A stretch of 64,000 nt of DNA from Mesostigma viride (Eukaryota > Streptophyta > Mesostigmatophyceae > Mesostigmatales > Mesostigmataceae), in NCBI GenBank assembly GCA_009746045.1, contig RPFO01000164.1:420212-484211 (forward strand), given 5' to 3'. The translations under genes were made by a program, and so were the position numbers. The notes beneath the pieces are model-generated. The model ran no database searches and had not been told where the DNA came from. It saw nothing but the letters and a program-made list of their open reading frames with translations. Shown one piece after another: positions 48,801-60,980 of this stretch (the first letter of the stretch is position 1; each line of letters begins with the position of its first letter).

Positions 48801-51009
48801 GATTCCTGGATGTTTTTTAGCAAGTTCGTCTGTGACGTGGCTGGCTTGCTGCAGCGCGTGGCCCACAACCTGTCGGGAAGGTGTAATGCTTTTATTTACA
48901 TGCTTCTCTGAAATTTCTTTTGCTTTATAGACAGTTGTGTTCGAGGAAATTCACGCGGTCTTCCTAAGCAGCGGCATCATTTTCCCCAGACACTGACGAG
49001 CTGGCACCTGTCTCCTAAAGAAAGTGGCTCGTCCTTGTTAGAAAGGAGGCAGTGTGCATTTTGCGGGACACAATGCTTTGGTGGCACATGCGTCAGGTAG
49101 GTTGTTCCAATGGTCTCTTCACCTTTCCCACTGAGTAAATGATAGCCTTTGTCATGCTAACCAGAGCAGCTAGCCACAGGTTGGCTGGATAAAAAGTCAG
49201 CTTATTTTCTCTTTATATACTGCATGTGTGGTCCTCCACATGTCCGGCTTGTTGGGCATTTTGGAACAGGGTTTTTAATGTGTTGTTGGGTGGAACAACT
49301 TGGTTGTTGGCACAAAATCGCACATTATTAGCCTGAGATAGGCATGACATATGCTGCTCAGGCGTGTCGTCCTACCAGCCTTGTTGATAAGGGTAGACTC
49401 ACAAGGCTGGCTGTGCCGATGGAGGGGTGGGGCGTATGACGCTCCGGACATCCTCCTCACACTCCGTGATCAAAGTGGGCATGTTTTTGGGTGTCTAGGG
49501 TAGCAAAACAGATGTCATTTTGGCTCAGCACTAGCTCAATTCTCTTTTAGCGTCTACCCAGGTGGCATCACAGGAAAATCAATAACTTGAGCTACGCTTG
49601 TCAGAATGAGCTCAAATTTTGGCAGTGTGTTTCCCCCCACTCAGTGGAATTTAAAATGTATGGATGACCCAATCTGATGTGTTAATGATTTGATTTATTT
49701 TTTTTTGCTAAAAAAAGTACCCATTTTGCGGGAAAATTAATAACTCAAACAAATGTGACCATTTTGGCCATGTAAATAGCCCAGCTTTTAAAAAAGTGGG
49801 GGAACTTTGCAGAAATGTATGGGCAGGTCATTTAGACAAGTGGTTTGTCTTGGGCAAAATATCTCATAAATAGCGTCTTTTTCTATTTTTAGCTCGCCAC
49901 CGGTGCGTGGTTGGGGGTAGTACCCCCAACAAGTGGTGGTATGAATGTCCAAACATCATATTTATGGTACCCAATCATCACTAGATGGTTCCCATGTGCA
50001 TTGGAACTGATACTCACTAAAGTCTGTTTTTCAGGCTTTTGGACGTGCGAGTCCCCTTAAACTATTCCTTACCGCACTATTCTTGGCCAGCCAGGGTGGC
50101 ATGTCCTGACGTTGCCTGGCCCTAAGGACATCCCCAGACTGCATGGTTGTATTGTGTAGTGCGAGTGGGAAATGGTATACGTGATATTGATCGTATCTAT
50201 GGCTGCTCCTTAGACATATTATATTTTGCCACCAACATTCCGACAACGTCTTCAACTCGTGACGCTCTTTCGCTGGATACCATTCTTGACGATGTCCAAC
50301 AAACTCACATCAATGGCACCGCAATCACCAAGAACAACGCTAGCAAATGGCTGAGAAATACGGAAGCAGTTTCCATGGTGCCCTGAGGAAAACCCACTGC
50401 CAGAAAACACATGCACCGCCATATACCTTTGCTTTAATAAAAACTACAAGCATACCGGCATTCGCTTGAAGCCAGCTGATATCTTGCTGCTTTTTTCAGC
50501 ATGACGGACGCCCAAGCTACGAAACATCACAATTACATTGAAATGACCTTTTTTTGTCTTAACACCCCAGTACAGTAATACTAATCTGTACAGCGGCCAG
50601 ATCCTATACAGCAGGTCTGTTATACAGGCACAGTAATCACAGAGTACAGTCCCCACAGTGATTATGGCATCGATCTGCATCCAATAGTCCAAGACCAATT
50701 TGCGGTATAACAGATCACATGTCAATTAAGGTTCCTATTTCCTGCGTACGAGGTATCAATCCAATACCGACCTAGCCAAAGCACCTAACTCCTGTCAGCC
50801 CAGGAATATTACTGTCGGCCCAACATGCATGCCGCCGGCAGATAAAGTAAATATTCACGTGCGCCCTTTGTCAACAGCCGGCCGGCTCGCGCTCGCGCGC
50901 GACCGGGGAAGTCGGAATGCCATAACTTTCTATAGCTTGATACTTGTGGGAATGAACTCGTTCCGGTGGCGCTGGAATCGTAGAGATATGCCGAATCAGG
51001 AACATGCCA
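48801..51009. other. Intergenic; nothing assigned
   Basis: About 2.2 kb of lower-GC DNA with T-rich patches (49,690-49,705). Short open frames, including 50,147-50,386, show no recognisable motif. No repeat of the other families was noticed. Confidence 0.4.
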
Positions 51010-51125
51010 ATGCGCTTGGCGTTAACTGGCACAGCTAGGCAAACATTCTAGGCATGGCTGCCAAGGCGGCAGTGACTACCAATGAATACAAGCTAGGGCT
51101 ATTCTAGCCCGCAGGGGCCGTCCAC
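51010..51125. repeat. Fragment matching 535-645, cut at a TTAA array
   Basis: It shares ggcacagctaggcaaacatt, then cggcagtgac and caagctagggct with the 3' flank of ORF1 copy 1. The match ends exactly where the TTAA array begins (gtccacattaatta). Confidence 0.75.
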
Positions 51126-51235
51126 ATTAATTAATTAATTATTAATTAATTAATTAATTAATTAATTAATTAATTAATTAATTAATTAATTAATTAATTA
51201 ATTAATTAATTAATTAATTAATTAATTAATTAATT
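51126..51235. repeat. TTAA/ATTA microsatellite
   Basis: About 110 bp of nearly pure TTAA repeat separating two retroelement fragments. Confidence 0.95.
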
Positions 51236-51239
51236 AGGA

Positions 51240-51535
51240 ACATAACTCCGCAAATTAAGAATTTAGCCATGCTATGCCATGCAGAGAGATGCTCTCTGTC
51301 GAGAAGCCATGCCCTAGCTCTTGTATAGCCATGATGATCTTCCCCCACATGACATACTCCCCCTTAGCTGGGCATAGTGTGAAGATCATGCGGGTGCCGG
51401 TGCCCTTGAGGCACCTAGAGCAAGTGCTGCTTACATTCCACTCTTGCATGCAGGAAGTAGCCTAGAATGTATTAAAAGCCATATGCCCCTTCTCAGGGAT
51501 ATGTGCTACATTGACTCCCAACGGAGTGATGTTGA
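51240..51535 (-). repeat. Dispersed ~290-bp repeat, copy A
   Basis: The reverse complement of the repeat at 56,216-56,500. Shared blocks include gagaagccatgccctagctc, gcacctagagcaagtg and tcccaacggagtgatgtt. Bounded on both sides by TTAA tracts. Confidence 0.8.
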
Positions 51536-51569
51536 TAATTAATTAATTAATTAAGAACTCCGCAGCGTA

Positions 51570-52497
51570 GGATAGCATTTGCCCCCATCTCCAGCACGCC
51601 ATCCTCAACTCCCTTCTCCAGCGCTCTGACGGCGAGATCTGGGCTCCACCCCTTTCCGTCCCCACCCTCCGCTCCATCCTCACGGAAGCCTTTCAGCAGC
51701 ACGTGACCCCCCTTGCTGCCGACATAGCAGCAATCGGCGGCACGCTGACTGCTGAACTTCCTCACATTTCCACCGCCGCCGCCTCCACCTCCACGGCCAT
51801 TTCCGCCTCCACTGCCGACATCAAAGCCCAGCTCCTCGACCTCGACCAACGCCTTCAAGCCACCGCCAACGCCCTTGAGAGCTTGCATGACACCGCCGGC
51901 CTCACCGCCCAGGCGGTGAAGGACATCGCCGCCCAGCCGGCGCCTGCTGGCTCGGCCGGCGATGCTCCCTCCACCTGGGCGGACTTGCTTAAGCAGCACA
52001 CCACCTCCACCACCTCCACCATCTCGGCACAACTCAAGCAACAAGCCCTCGACCTTCGCGAGGAAGCCGACATCGCCCGGCGCAGCCACAATGTCATCGT
52101 CAAGCACTTCGACCAGCAGGCAGGTGAGACCTCCACGAGCCTTCTTGAGGCATTTAAGCGCGCCATTCTTGCCCCCATGTTACTCACTGGTGAGCTGGAC
52201 ATGTCGGCTGTCCGCCTCCCCCGCGCGCGGGGGAAGGCTGGCCCGGCCCCCGTGCTCCTCACCTTTAAGTACATGGCGGACAAGCTGGCGTTCCTTAAAT
52301 GCCGCAAGAAGCTCTCGGAGACTCGCTTCACGCTGGACGACGACTTGACCCTGGCCCAGCAACAACGGCGACGCGAGCTATGGCCGGCCTACCTTCAGCT
52401 CCGGCAGAGCGCAAGGGGGAAGCCGGTATACTGGAGGGGGGCGGTCATCCACGTTGACCACAAGCCCTGGCAGCCCCCTCCTGCCACCTCAGACTAG
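51570..52497 (+). pseudogene. LINE ORF1-like protein, copy 3 (5' truncated, frame open)
   Basis: The frame is open from the edge of a TTAA tract to the stop at 52,497 with no internal stop. It lacks the N-terminal third seen in copy 1. A Ser/Thr/Ala-rich helical middle (LDQRLQATANALESL) is followed by DLREEADIARRSHNVIVKHF, LLTFKYMADKLAFLKCRKKL and FTLDDDLTLAQQQRRRELWP. It is the best preserved C-terminal domain of this family in the window. It lies upstream of, and in line with, the RT relic at 53,761. Confidence 0.7.
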
Positions 52498-52639
52498 GAA
52501 TATATATACCAGTAGTGTAGATTAGTAAGGCTTAGCCTAGCATGTGGCCCACGCGCATGTGCGCCCATAATGGCCCCCATGGATGATGCCTTCAACATTT
52601 AGCCATGCTTTGTCTATAATGGGACCCCCATGGATGTTG

Positions 52640-52920
52640 CATTAAGAACTTAGCCATGCTATGCCATGCAGAGAGATGCTCTCTGTCGAGAAGCCATGCC
52701 CTAGCCCTTGCATAGCCATGATGATCTTCCTCCCCCGTGCCAGGATCCCCTTAGCTGGGTTGAACCTGAGACAGCATGGTGGTGCCGGTGCCCTTGCGGC
52801 ACCTAGAGCAAGTGTTGCTTACATTCCCACCCTTGCATGAAGTAGCCTAGGATGTATTTAAAGCCATATGCCCCTTCTCAGGGATATGTGCTACATTGAC
52901 TCCCAACGGAGTGATGTTGA
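52640..52920 (-). repeat. Dispersed ~290-bp repeat, copy B
   Basis: Same sequence and orientation as 51,240-51,535, again ending in a TTAA/TAAT tract (52,920-52,945). Confidence 0.8.
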
Positions 52921-52945
52921 TAATTAATAATTAATTAATTAATAG

Positions 52946-53290
52946 CATTTGTAGGACACCTTGCTCGCACCAGCCAGGTCGACACCGCCCTTGGTCTGGC
53001 AGGCCCCCAGCGGCTTGGCCAGCCAGGGCGTCATATTCTGACCTGGCCTGGACCCAAGGGCATTCCCAAAAGGGTAGGGAAACATGCCACGAACTACATC
53101 CAGATGTCGCCGGCGCCGACCTAGTGGTCCCAGCCCAGTTTGAACACCGCATCCACTCTAGTCTCCCTTCTTTGGACTGCCATGCAGAACAAGATGCGGT
53201 GGCATCTGGAAGATTGTCAAGGCTCACACGCCAGCCCCTGTGGGCAAGCCACCTCCCCCCAAGAGGAGGCGGCGTTTTGATGAGTAACTA
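52946..53290 (+). pseudogene. LINE ORF2 C-terminal fragment
   Basis: GC-rich coding-like DNA with a related segment at 54,960-55,310. Shared blocks are gcaccag(c/t)caggt, gcttggccagcc and caggctcacacgccagcccc. It ends in a basic PPPKRRRRFDE-like tail in one frame. Stops interrupt it. Confidence 0.45.
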
Positions 53291-53439
53291 GTGTAGTTAG
53301 GATTTTTCTAGACTAGATACTGCTTAGAGTTAGGTTAGTTCGATTACGCAGCTCCCTCCACTCCACCCACCCATCAAGGAATATGTGCTACATGATCTCC
53401 CAACGGAGGCATGTTATAATTTAGTTTAATGTTAAATAT

Positions 53440-53585
53440 TTAACTCCGTTGGGAGTATATGTAGCACATAGCCCAGAGAAGGGGCATATGGCCTATAATA
53501 CATTCTAAGAGACTTCCTGCAAGGGTGGGAATGTAAACGACCCTTGCTAGCTCTAGGTGCACCAGGGGCACCTGCACCCCCCAGA
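53440..53585 (+). repeat. Dispersed ~290-bp repeat, partial copy C
   Basis: It begins actccgttgggagtatatgt and matches the first half of 56,216-56,500. Confidence 0.8.
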
Positions 53586-53609
53586 GTCTCTACTGACTAC
53601 ACCACTATA

Positions 53610-53746
53610 CCAATGGGTACAAGCTAGGGCTATTATGCAAGCTATTCTAGCCCGCTGGGGGCGTCCACATCTTGTGGTTGATCATCAGGTCCCCGCCCCT
53701 CCAGTACACCTTGGGCTTCTGAGGGTCCTGCTTGTGGCGGAAACAT
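53610..53746 (-). pseudogene. Fragment of LINE ORF1 3' end
   Basis: Nearly identical to 590-720: the final codons of ORF1 copy 1 and its 3' flank. It is only about 137 bp and opposite to the surrounding LINE relic. Confidence 0.75.
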
Positions 53747-53760
53747 AATTAACCCTGGGT

Positions 53761-54920
53761 ATGCTTCTAAACTATCGGGGTGTCTGCCTCCAGAGCGCCG
53801 CGCGGCTGAAGGTCTTCATGCGCATGAGGCTGCACAGGCTCCGCGCCGCGCTGGACCCACACCTGGGTGAAGTCTTGATCAGATGGTTTTCCGTCGTGGT
53901 CATAACACTGTCATGGAGCTGTATTTGTGGCGCGCCGGTTGATGCATGGAGGACTGTGCGTCGCACTTGCCCTGATGGTTTTCCGCTGGTCTTCATTTTT
54001 GTTGGCTATATCAAGGCTTTCGACACGGTCCTCTGGGAGGCTCTTTGGGCCATCCTAGCTCTGGACCGCGTGCCCCCAGCGTTTATTGCTGCCAATGTTC
54101 GCCGGCTGTATGAGCTGGCTCACAGGCAGTAGTGCGGACTGCGGAGCTGGCACCAACCCACCATTCCCCCTTCATATCACGGGGTGTGGCATTGAAGGTT
54201 GTGTCCTGTCCCCGTATCTGTTCATTATTGTCGTGGATCACGCCATGCGCTGGGCACGCGCGCGCTTTACCGCCGCGCGGCTAGCTGCTCTTAAGGGGTC
54301 CGAGCCCGGCTGGGACATCCTTAACGAGCGCGAACATGGCGGCGGTGGCCCTGGTAACCGCCTGTCCGACCTGATTTATGTGGATGATACCACCCTCGAT
54401 CATCGAGCGCCCCGAGCACATTCAGACCTGGCTGGACTGTCTGGGCTTGGAGGCGCGGGCGGTGGGGTTGGAGCGATTAGTGTCACTGAAACGGATCGAG
54501 GCGATGGTACGGTTCAATGGGGCAACCAGTCGCCCGCCGCTGCCGCGGCTGCTAGACGGGAACTGAGGAGGCCCTCGGTTCCGTGACCGCCTCGGCGATC
54601 GGTTCCGTGACCGCTTCTAATTGCTGGGGAGCATGCTCCCTGCATGACACCGCCGATCGACGATGTGGACATCCGCGCATCGACCTGGCCTGGGCTAGGC
54701 ATAGGTCGCTCAAAACCTACTGGCACTCGAAGGACCTGGGTGAGCACCGCAAGCGCATGCTCCCGTCAAACTACGTCCTGGTCCTCACGGTGGTCACCTA
54801 TGGCGCCGAGGCATGGATGGACGCTTGCACGGACACGCTGGCCAGTACGCCACACGGCTGAACGGCATAGTAACCCGAATGCTCCGCCAGGCCCTGAACG
54901 TAGGGTTTTCCGCACATAGG
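53761..54920 (+). pseudogene. L1-like LINE reverse transcriptase relic
   Basis: Frame-shifted pieces carry NYRGVCLQSAARLKVFMRMR, YIKAFDTVLWEALWAILALD (motif A, with the catalytic aspartate within KAFD), GCVLSPYLFIIVVDHAMRWA (motif B) and LIYVDDTTL (motif C, YVDD). The thumb region HIQTWLDCLGLEARAVGLER follows in another frame, then VLTVVTYGAEAW. At least three frame changes and a stop at 54,130 kill it. YVDD and sequence style differ from the YMDD enzyme at 3526-6369. Confidence 0.8.
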
Positions 54921-54959
54921 TCATTAGAATCTTTGTACCAGGGTATGCCTCACATTTCG

Positions 54960-55330
54960 GACGAGATAATTTAGACAGCGTAGGATAGCATTCGTGGGAC
55001 ATCTTGCTCGCACCAGTCAGGTAGACACTGACCTCGGTCTGGCCGGCCCCCACCGGCTTGGCCAGCCGGGGCGGCATAGATTCTGACCCGGCCTGGCCCC
55101 AGGCAAGGACATTCCTAAAAGGGTACGTAGGTAAACATGTCATGACCTAAAAACAGCAGTTGTTGGCTGACCTAGTCAGTGGTCCCAGCCCAGTTTGAAC
55201 ATCGCAATAACTCCCTCTCTCTTGCTTGGACTGCGCTATGCAGGACAAGAAGAAGTGGAAGACAATTGTCCAGGCTCACACGCCAGCCCCTGTGGCCCGG
55301 TCACCGGAACAATGATTTAAACTGTCAGCA
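54960..55330 (+). pseudogene. LINE ORF2 C-terminal fragment, related to 52,946-53,290
   Basis: It shares block order with 52,946-53,290 but has its own stops. It ends near ccggtcaccggaac, and nothing coding follows before 55,440. Confidence 0.45.
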
Positions 55331-55439
55331 TGAGTTTTACGAAAATCACCCGACAATCAGGGCCGGCGGCCCTGCGAATGACAGGATTTTTTTTCAATTA
55401 AGGTGGCCCTTAATTAATTACCTAGCTTAGGTAGGCCTT

Positions 55440-56215
55440 ATACCCCTCTATCTCCTCGACGGCTATCGAGTCCTGTATCGTGACCGCGTCAAGCTGCTGG
55501 GCATGGCCTGCATGCTCCCCAGCTGCGCCGGTTGATGTGGACCACCGCATCTCCCTCGCGTGGCACGCTTTGGCGCCAGTACCGGGCCCTGTGGCGCAAG
55601 CCCCTGGGCAAGATCGAGAAACAGGACCTAGCTGTTCAATTAAGGTCCTCGTCCTTCCTGTTCTCACGTATGGGGCCGAGACGTGGACCCTCACCGCCGA
55701 CCTGGCCCGCAAGCTGGACGGCGCGGTCACCAACATCAGTGCTGCAGTTCCATTTTCAGAGTAGGATACTGTATGCTGCTCATGTCCGCAATGAGGACCT
55801 GTACTGAGGGCATGCCATATATCACCATGCAGCACCATTAAGCAGCGGCGCCTGCAGCTCGTAGGGCACCTAGCTCGCACCATGCAACCAGGTAGACACC
55901 TCACGTGGCCCCCCCGCAGGACTGCGACCAGCTCAGCCTGGCCGGCACCTCCCGGCCTGACGTGGGCCGGGCCCCCCGTAATGTTAGGCGCCGCAAGGCC
56001 CGCACCTTCAAAGAACAGCTAGTAGAGGACATGGGGGGCCTAGGCCTCTCCGTGATTTGGAAGAATTAAGATGATGGACAACCGGCCAATTAAGTGGACC
56101 CAGGTCATATAGAGGACAACGAGCCCCCCCCTGTGGGGAAGCGCCCGCGTGTGCAAGCCCGTGGGAGGCACGCCAGTGCTGTATAGATAGATTGAATTGA
56201 ATTGAATTGAATTGT
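55440..56215 (+). pseudogene. LINE ORF2 tail and pentanucleotide 3' end
   Basis: It carries KIEKQDL, then VLVLPVLTYGAETWTLTADL and FKEQLVEDMGGLGLSVIWKN with frameshifts; it is the plus-strand equivalent of 8270-8790. It ends in a GAATT repeat (56,189-56,214), the kind of short tandem tail many LINEs have at the 3' end. Together with ORF1 (51,570) and RT (53,761) it outlines one decayed element of about 4.6 kb. Confidence 0.7.
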
Positions 56216-56500
56216 AACATAACTCCGTTGGGAGAATATGTAGCACATAGCCAAGAGAAGGGGCATATGGCCTATCATACATTCTAAGCTACTTAATGCA
56301 AGGGTGGGAATGTAAACGACCCTTGCTCTAGGTGCACCAGGGCACTTGCAGCCCCATGATCTTTGAACAAGCTATGCCCAGCTAAGGGGGAGCCTGTCAT
56401 GGGGGGGAAGATCAGCATAGCTATACAGAAGCTAGGGCATGGCGTCTCAGCATAGAGAACTTTACTCTCTGCATGGGCACAGCTTAACTATACATAAAGC
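56216..56500 (+). repeat. Dispersed ~290-bp repeat, copy D
   Basis: Begins at the end of the LINE GAATT tail. Blocks: aactccgttgggagaatatg, gaaggggcatatggcc, tctaggtgcaccaggg, gctatgcccagctaaggggg. Confidence 0.8.
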
Positions 56501-56658
56501 TAGGCATCATCTGGGGTGTGGCACATCATAGGCACACATGTACATGGCTAAAGAATGCGCGTGGCTTAGCTGGTATAGTGCCTGTAGGCCGGAGGCGTAC
56601 ATGTACATGGCCACGGTCTATCTATTCTACACTACTGCTGCTGTATTCCCCTAATTAA

Positions 56659-58396
56659 CCCGTGTTTTTTTTTTTAGAACGCGATATACTGCGTTGTAAG
56701 CTATTTATAGAACACGTCATAACATCTAGGGAAAATTTTTTTTCATAGTCATGTGTATACTTTCCTGAAAGCCCATAAATCAAAGGATTTTTTGAGCTAC
56801 TCAGACCTACAATATGCTAATTCATTAGAGAGATACACTGGTTTGAATACAGGGGGGTCTGGCCATGACCGCGATTTGTTGACCCTAGGTCACAAGTCAT
56901 GTGCTTATTCACAAATGGTTCATGAAAAAAATCTGGCTTCTTGCACGAGCTATGGGCAACATATGCAGGCTCTGTGAAACGAAACTCAGGCCCATTGGGC
57001 CACTGGAGCTATTTTTTATTAGCATTACAATTACAACGCAGTACAACGCAGTGGGAAAAATGAGAGCCCTTCACAACATGACCCAACGACACGAGCCCCA
57101 TAAACGGGGATATCATGAGCTAGGAGGGTCAAAACGTTGAAAATAGGTGTTGTATAAGTTATACAGCATCAAACATGCATCAAACATCATGACTGGATGA
57201 CATAATATGACTGAATCAGGCAGCCATAGCCAAAGCATCATCCACTCTCACAACGTGTTGAGCACATGCCTCGTGGGAAGGGAGGCACTGGGTTTTCATT
57301 CCATAACGTGTGCAATGCTGAAAGAAAGAGGCATGTGTAATGCAAGGCTTGGATAGGTTGAGTGATCCATGAGCTTACATGCAGGCAAAGATGACGCTGG
57401 AATGCATGCTAGCAAATGGTGGCAAGATGCCAACAACGCATGATTATACACCATGATTATGGGCACCTAGCTTATCTTCTTGCACAATCAACGCAGTATA
57501 AACCATCAATATCCAATCCTCACGATATATGCACGGCTTGACGACGTATAAAGCACCTAAATAGTGCACAACTGCAGCCTGCTATGGCTGACATGCAAGC
57601 AACGTCGAGTAGGATGGCGGTCTTAGAGAGGCTGGGCAGAGGTCGGCAGAAATAAGTGGAAAACTGGCAGAAACTAGGTAGAAACACGATATACTTACGC
57701 CTGCAAGCACTATTGAGCCGGTGGCAGAGGCCATTTCCAGGGAAATACAGCATACCGTAGCAATAGCCACGGTCACGCCTTACGCTATTTGCAGGCACCA
57801 TCATGCCCGGAGCTACCCAATAAAAGTCTGCACAAATCTCGGTTTAGCCGAGAGTCCGGGCGTTCGGAATGAATAAACATGTGTTAAGAAGTCGAAACAC
57901 CATGGAAATACCAAGCATGGTGCCGCAGCAGACCCGAGTCTTGGCGTAATAATATGTATGCCGGTTTCCAGGGGTTCCGCATGAAAGTTGGGTGAGAAAC
58001 TGGAAAAATCTACGTTTCCTTTGCCCCAGTACCTCAACAAACTCGTAGAAACCTAATTATCAACCTTTGAACGCATAATCATGGTCGTGCCACCCAACAG
58101 CCACTGAAATTCGCGCGAAAACTGGCGAGATCTACCTGCCGCCATCGCCGTCGTCTTCACCTTCGTCCCGCGAAAATGCCTGATTTCAGTGGTACATATT
58201 TGTTTGCAGCTGTCACAAAAAAAATCCAAAAAATACCAGGATTTTTTCTTGAGTTCTACGGGATGTAAGGAGGCCGTCCACCGAGTTTCAGACCGAAAAT
58301 CTCGTATCTACTGTGCCTGCCACGTGTCAGATTACAACGCGATACATCGCGTTCTAACCCTACAACGCGATACATCGCGTTGTAAAAAAACACGGG
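56659..58396. mobile_element. piggyBac-like non-autonomous element with TTAA target duplications
   Basis: The element starts CCCGTGTTTTTTT and ends AAAAAAACACGGG, perfect inverted repeats, and is flanked on each side by TTAA (56,655-56,658 and 58,397-58,400). TTAA duplication with CCC...GGG ends is the signature of the piggyBac superfamily. Subterminal copies of a palindromic block (AACGCGATACATCGCGTT and variants) lie at both ends. Inside, no frame shows a DDE transposase. The flanks are nearly contiguous at positions 45-100 of the window, which serves as a related empty site. Confidence 0.85.
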
Positions 58397-58400
58397 TTAA

Positions 58401-60299
58401 GCTGGGGCGTCTGGAGTCGCTGGGGCCGCGGGGGTCGCGCATGCCAGGGCTTGTGGCCGACGTAGATGGCCGCAGTGTGAGCCAGTACGGCAATGCGGCA
58501 ATACGGCAAAACCTCGGCGTATTGCGTATTGCCGTATTATACGCGTATTATACGCCAAAAAAAAAAAAGTGTTTTTTTGACCGGAAAAGTGGATTTTCAA
58601 TTAGGATAAAATATTCTAAGGTGTTTATCCCATGGGCGTGCCTCTCAAAAACTCTAGCTAATGTCTCAATCTTGATGAAAAACAATACAATGCACGTAGA
58701 GGTCGCCGGTAGCCGTTTGACACTCACTTGGTTGTCTCATCAATTGTATGAAGTGTAATTAATTAATTAATTAGTTAATTATCACGTGACTGCGTCACGT
58801 GGGTGCCAATACAAAGTAGAGGAACCTTCAACCCCTGTACACAATGAGAGGGAGGGAGGGCGCCCTAGCTTCTCTCACTGCCACCGCCCACCAGTCGGTG
58901 GGCAGGCCACATCGAGCGCTCTATCCACATCACGGGGCCGGGGCGCATCACTGTGGGACAACCATTATTAACGATACCAGAGGTAGGCTGAAGCATAGCT
59001 GATGCTGTACAAGAAAGGTGAAGTGGGCTCAACGGGCGTCTGCTAAGGCATAAGCAAATGGCCACGCTGAGGCATGGCTGGGCTAATGTGATTGCGTTCA
59101 TGCCACTCTAAACCGTTGGGGCTACTCTAAGCCGTTGGGGCTAGATCAGTATACTATGCTCGAGAAATACATGGCAAGTCATGCTATAATGTAAAAGCTA
59201 TGTCGATTGCCCTCTTCTAGACAGCTGGCTAGAATCTATTCTGGGGGAGCCCTAGGGGGTGTCGACAGTTTGTTGTTTACATAAAGGTCATGAAGTGTGA
59301 TACTCATCCACTGCATGGTATATAGATTGCTAATTGAACTAATTCCTTATTACAACCATGAACTTATTGATAGGTATACGATTCGACCCAAAACCTTGAT
59401 ACAGTATGCAATAAAACGTGAACAGGATAGCACATACCAGATCAAAACCGCAGATTAATTACCTTCCTTGCTGGAGCTAGCCGGATGCCCACCTCATCGA
59501 TGTAGCTGCGAGCCGCTTTCCTGGCCGTCGTCGCCAATAAAACATGTCAGCAATATATTTTACACATCTATCCGCGTACAAACGTATCGACTTATTTCCC
59601 GCCTAGTAACAGTTAGCACATGCACGGCGACCGACCTGGTCGCTGATCAAACGAGGTTGCTGCACCGAGCATAGGGTCGAGACATATCTGCGCACACCCA
59701 GGCGTTGCCTGCCAATGATATACGCTGTTTAGGACCTATGGATCATGCCTGCAAAATTGCAGTTCAAAATGTCAAGCCATGCTCCCATACCAGTCAGATT
59801 TCTGCACCTCCATGGCCGCGGAGGTCAACTACCGTAGTGGCCCCAATATCTGTACGCGTAATTATCGTACGAATACTTTTAGGAATTTTTGTTACGTGTA
59901 CGAGAACTTTTGGGAATTATTTTTACTGTACGTACGTATAATGTCAGGGTATATTCAAGGGTGCGCGAGTAGTAGGTAGTTCAGTTCAGTTTGACTGAAC
60001 TGCATGTAGGTACTAGGTAGTAGCCATTTAGCTAACTGAATGCCAGCGGGCGGGTATATTGTGATGGTGTATGGGATAAATAAAAAATGCACAGTTTACC
60101 TCTGAGTCATGTCTCAACGCAGATCAAACGAAGTTTGCGCGCGAAAACTCCCTCCGGGCGCCGCGCCACGGGTAGCTAGGTGTCAGAAGTATCGACACAC
60201 CTGCCTGAAACTAGTACTTATAGTTTAGTGCTAGCTCTGGACTACATGAACGGGCATGTGCCGCATGTTTAAGTTCTGTTCCATAAGTGACCCAGTCAT
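58401..60299. other. Intergenic; nothing coding assigned
   Basis: 58,401-58,475 is the right flank of the piggyBac-like element and resembles 72-150. A TTAA tract is at 58,756-58,780, followed by a CACGTGACTGCGTCACGTG palindrome. GCCGTATTGCGTATTGCCG-like short repeats occur near 58,490-58,555. Short frames show no motif. Confidence 0.4.
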
Positions 60300-60964
60300 T
60301 CTGTGACTGACCTTGAACTTTGGTTGTGAATGGTTGGCTTGAGATCACGTTATGATTGTAACTGCCACACAGTCAGAAAAGAACCGGTTTGGTGTGGCCA
60401 CGTTGTAGGTAGATCATAACTGCTACGGCCCAGTAGCTGAGCCTGGAATTGTTTAAAAGGCGAAGCTACGCACCTTGTTTGCTCTCTCAGTACCTCACAC
60501 CTCACACACCGCTCCTGTGGTGGAACTAGCAGCCGGCCAGCTGCCGACTGAGACTTATTTTTATCTGAGTGAAATAAAGTAAAACTTTATATACCTATGG
60601 AATGCGGCTATGCGCCGCTACTGGCTGTTAGCTCAGGAACAACACAGGGTGTGGGACCCAGGGCCCAATAACGACAAGCCCAGCCCGCTCCAGCTTTTTC
60701 ATGATCTACTGGGCCGTAATCAGGTATTCACCAGTATGCCTCATGGCGACATCACTCAGGTCCAATGGCTTCCCTGGTCTAATAACGCGCCCTATTAGCC
60801 TTTCACCTGTCACCGCCACACGTGTGCGTGCCCACCTTCATTAGGATTCGCTGATACTCATTTCCCCTCTCACCTCTTTGGTCCATAATTGGCTAATAAA
60901 ATATACCCATTTCCCCGAAATAAAGTAAAACTTTGTGGCAAACATTGTTTTCTCACTCATAACA
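60300..60964 (+). mobile_element. Probable 5' LTR (left boundary not fixed) of a copia element
   Basis: A TATA-like tttaaaagg (60,451) precedes a region with two copies of aaataaagtaaaacttt (60,582 and 60,921), fitting poly(A)-signal and R-region positions. The right edge ends ...ACA just before a primer-binding-site-like sequence. The left edge cannot be set because no second LTR is in the window. Confidence 0.45.
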
Positions 60965-60980
60965 TGGCATCGGAGTGCGG
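60965..60980 (+). promoter_or_regulatory. Primer-binding-site-like sequence (initiator tRNA-Met type)
   Basis: TGGCATCGGAGTGCGG resembles TGGTATCAGAGC, the sequence complementary to the 3' end of initiator tRNA-Met that primes many copia elements. It has three differences in twelve bases, and its position before gag fits. Confidence 0.5.
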
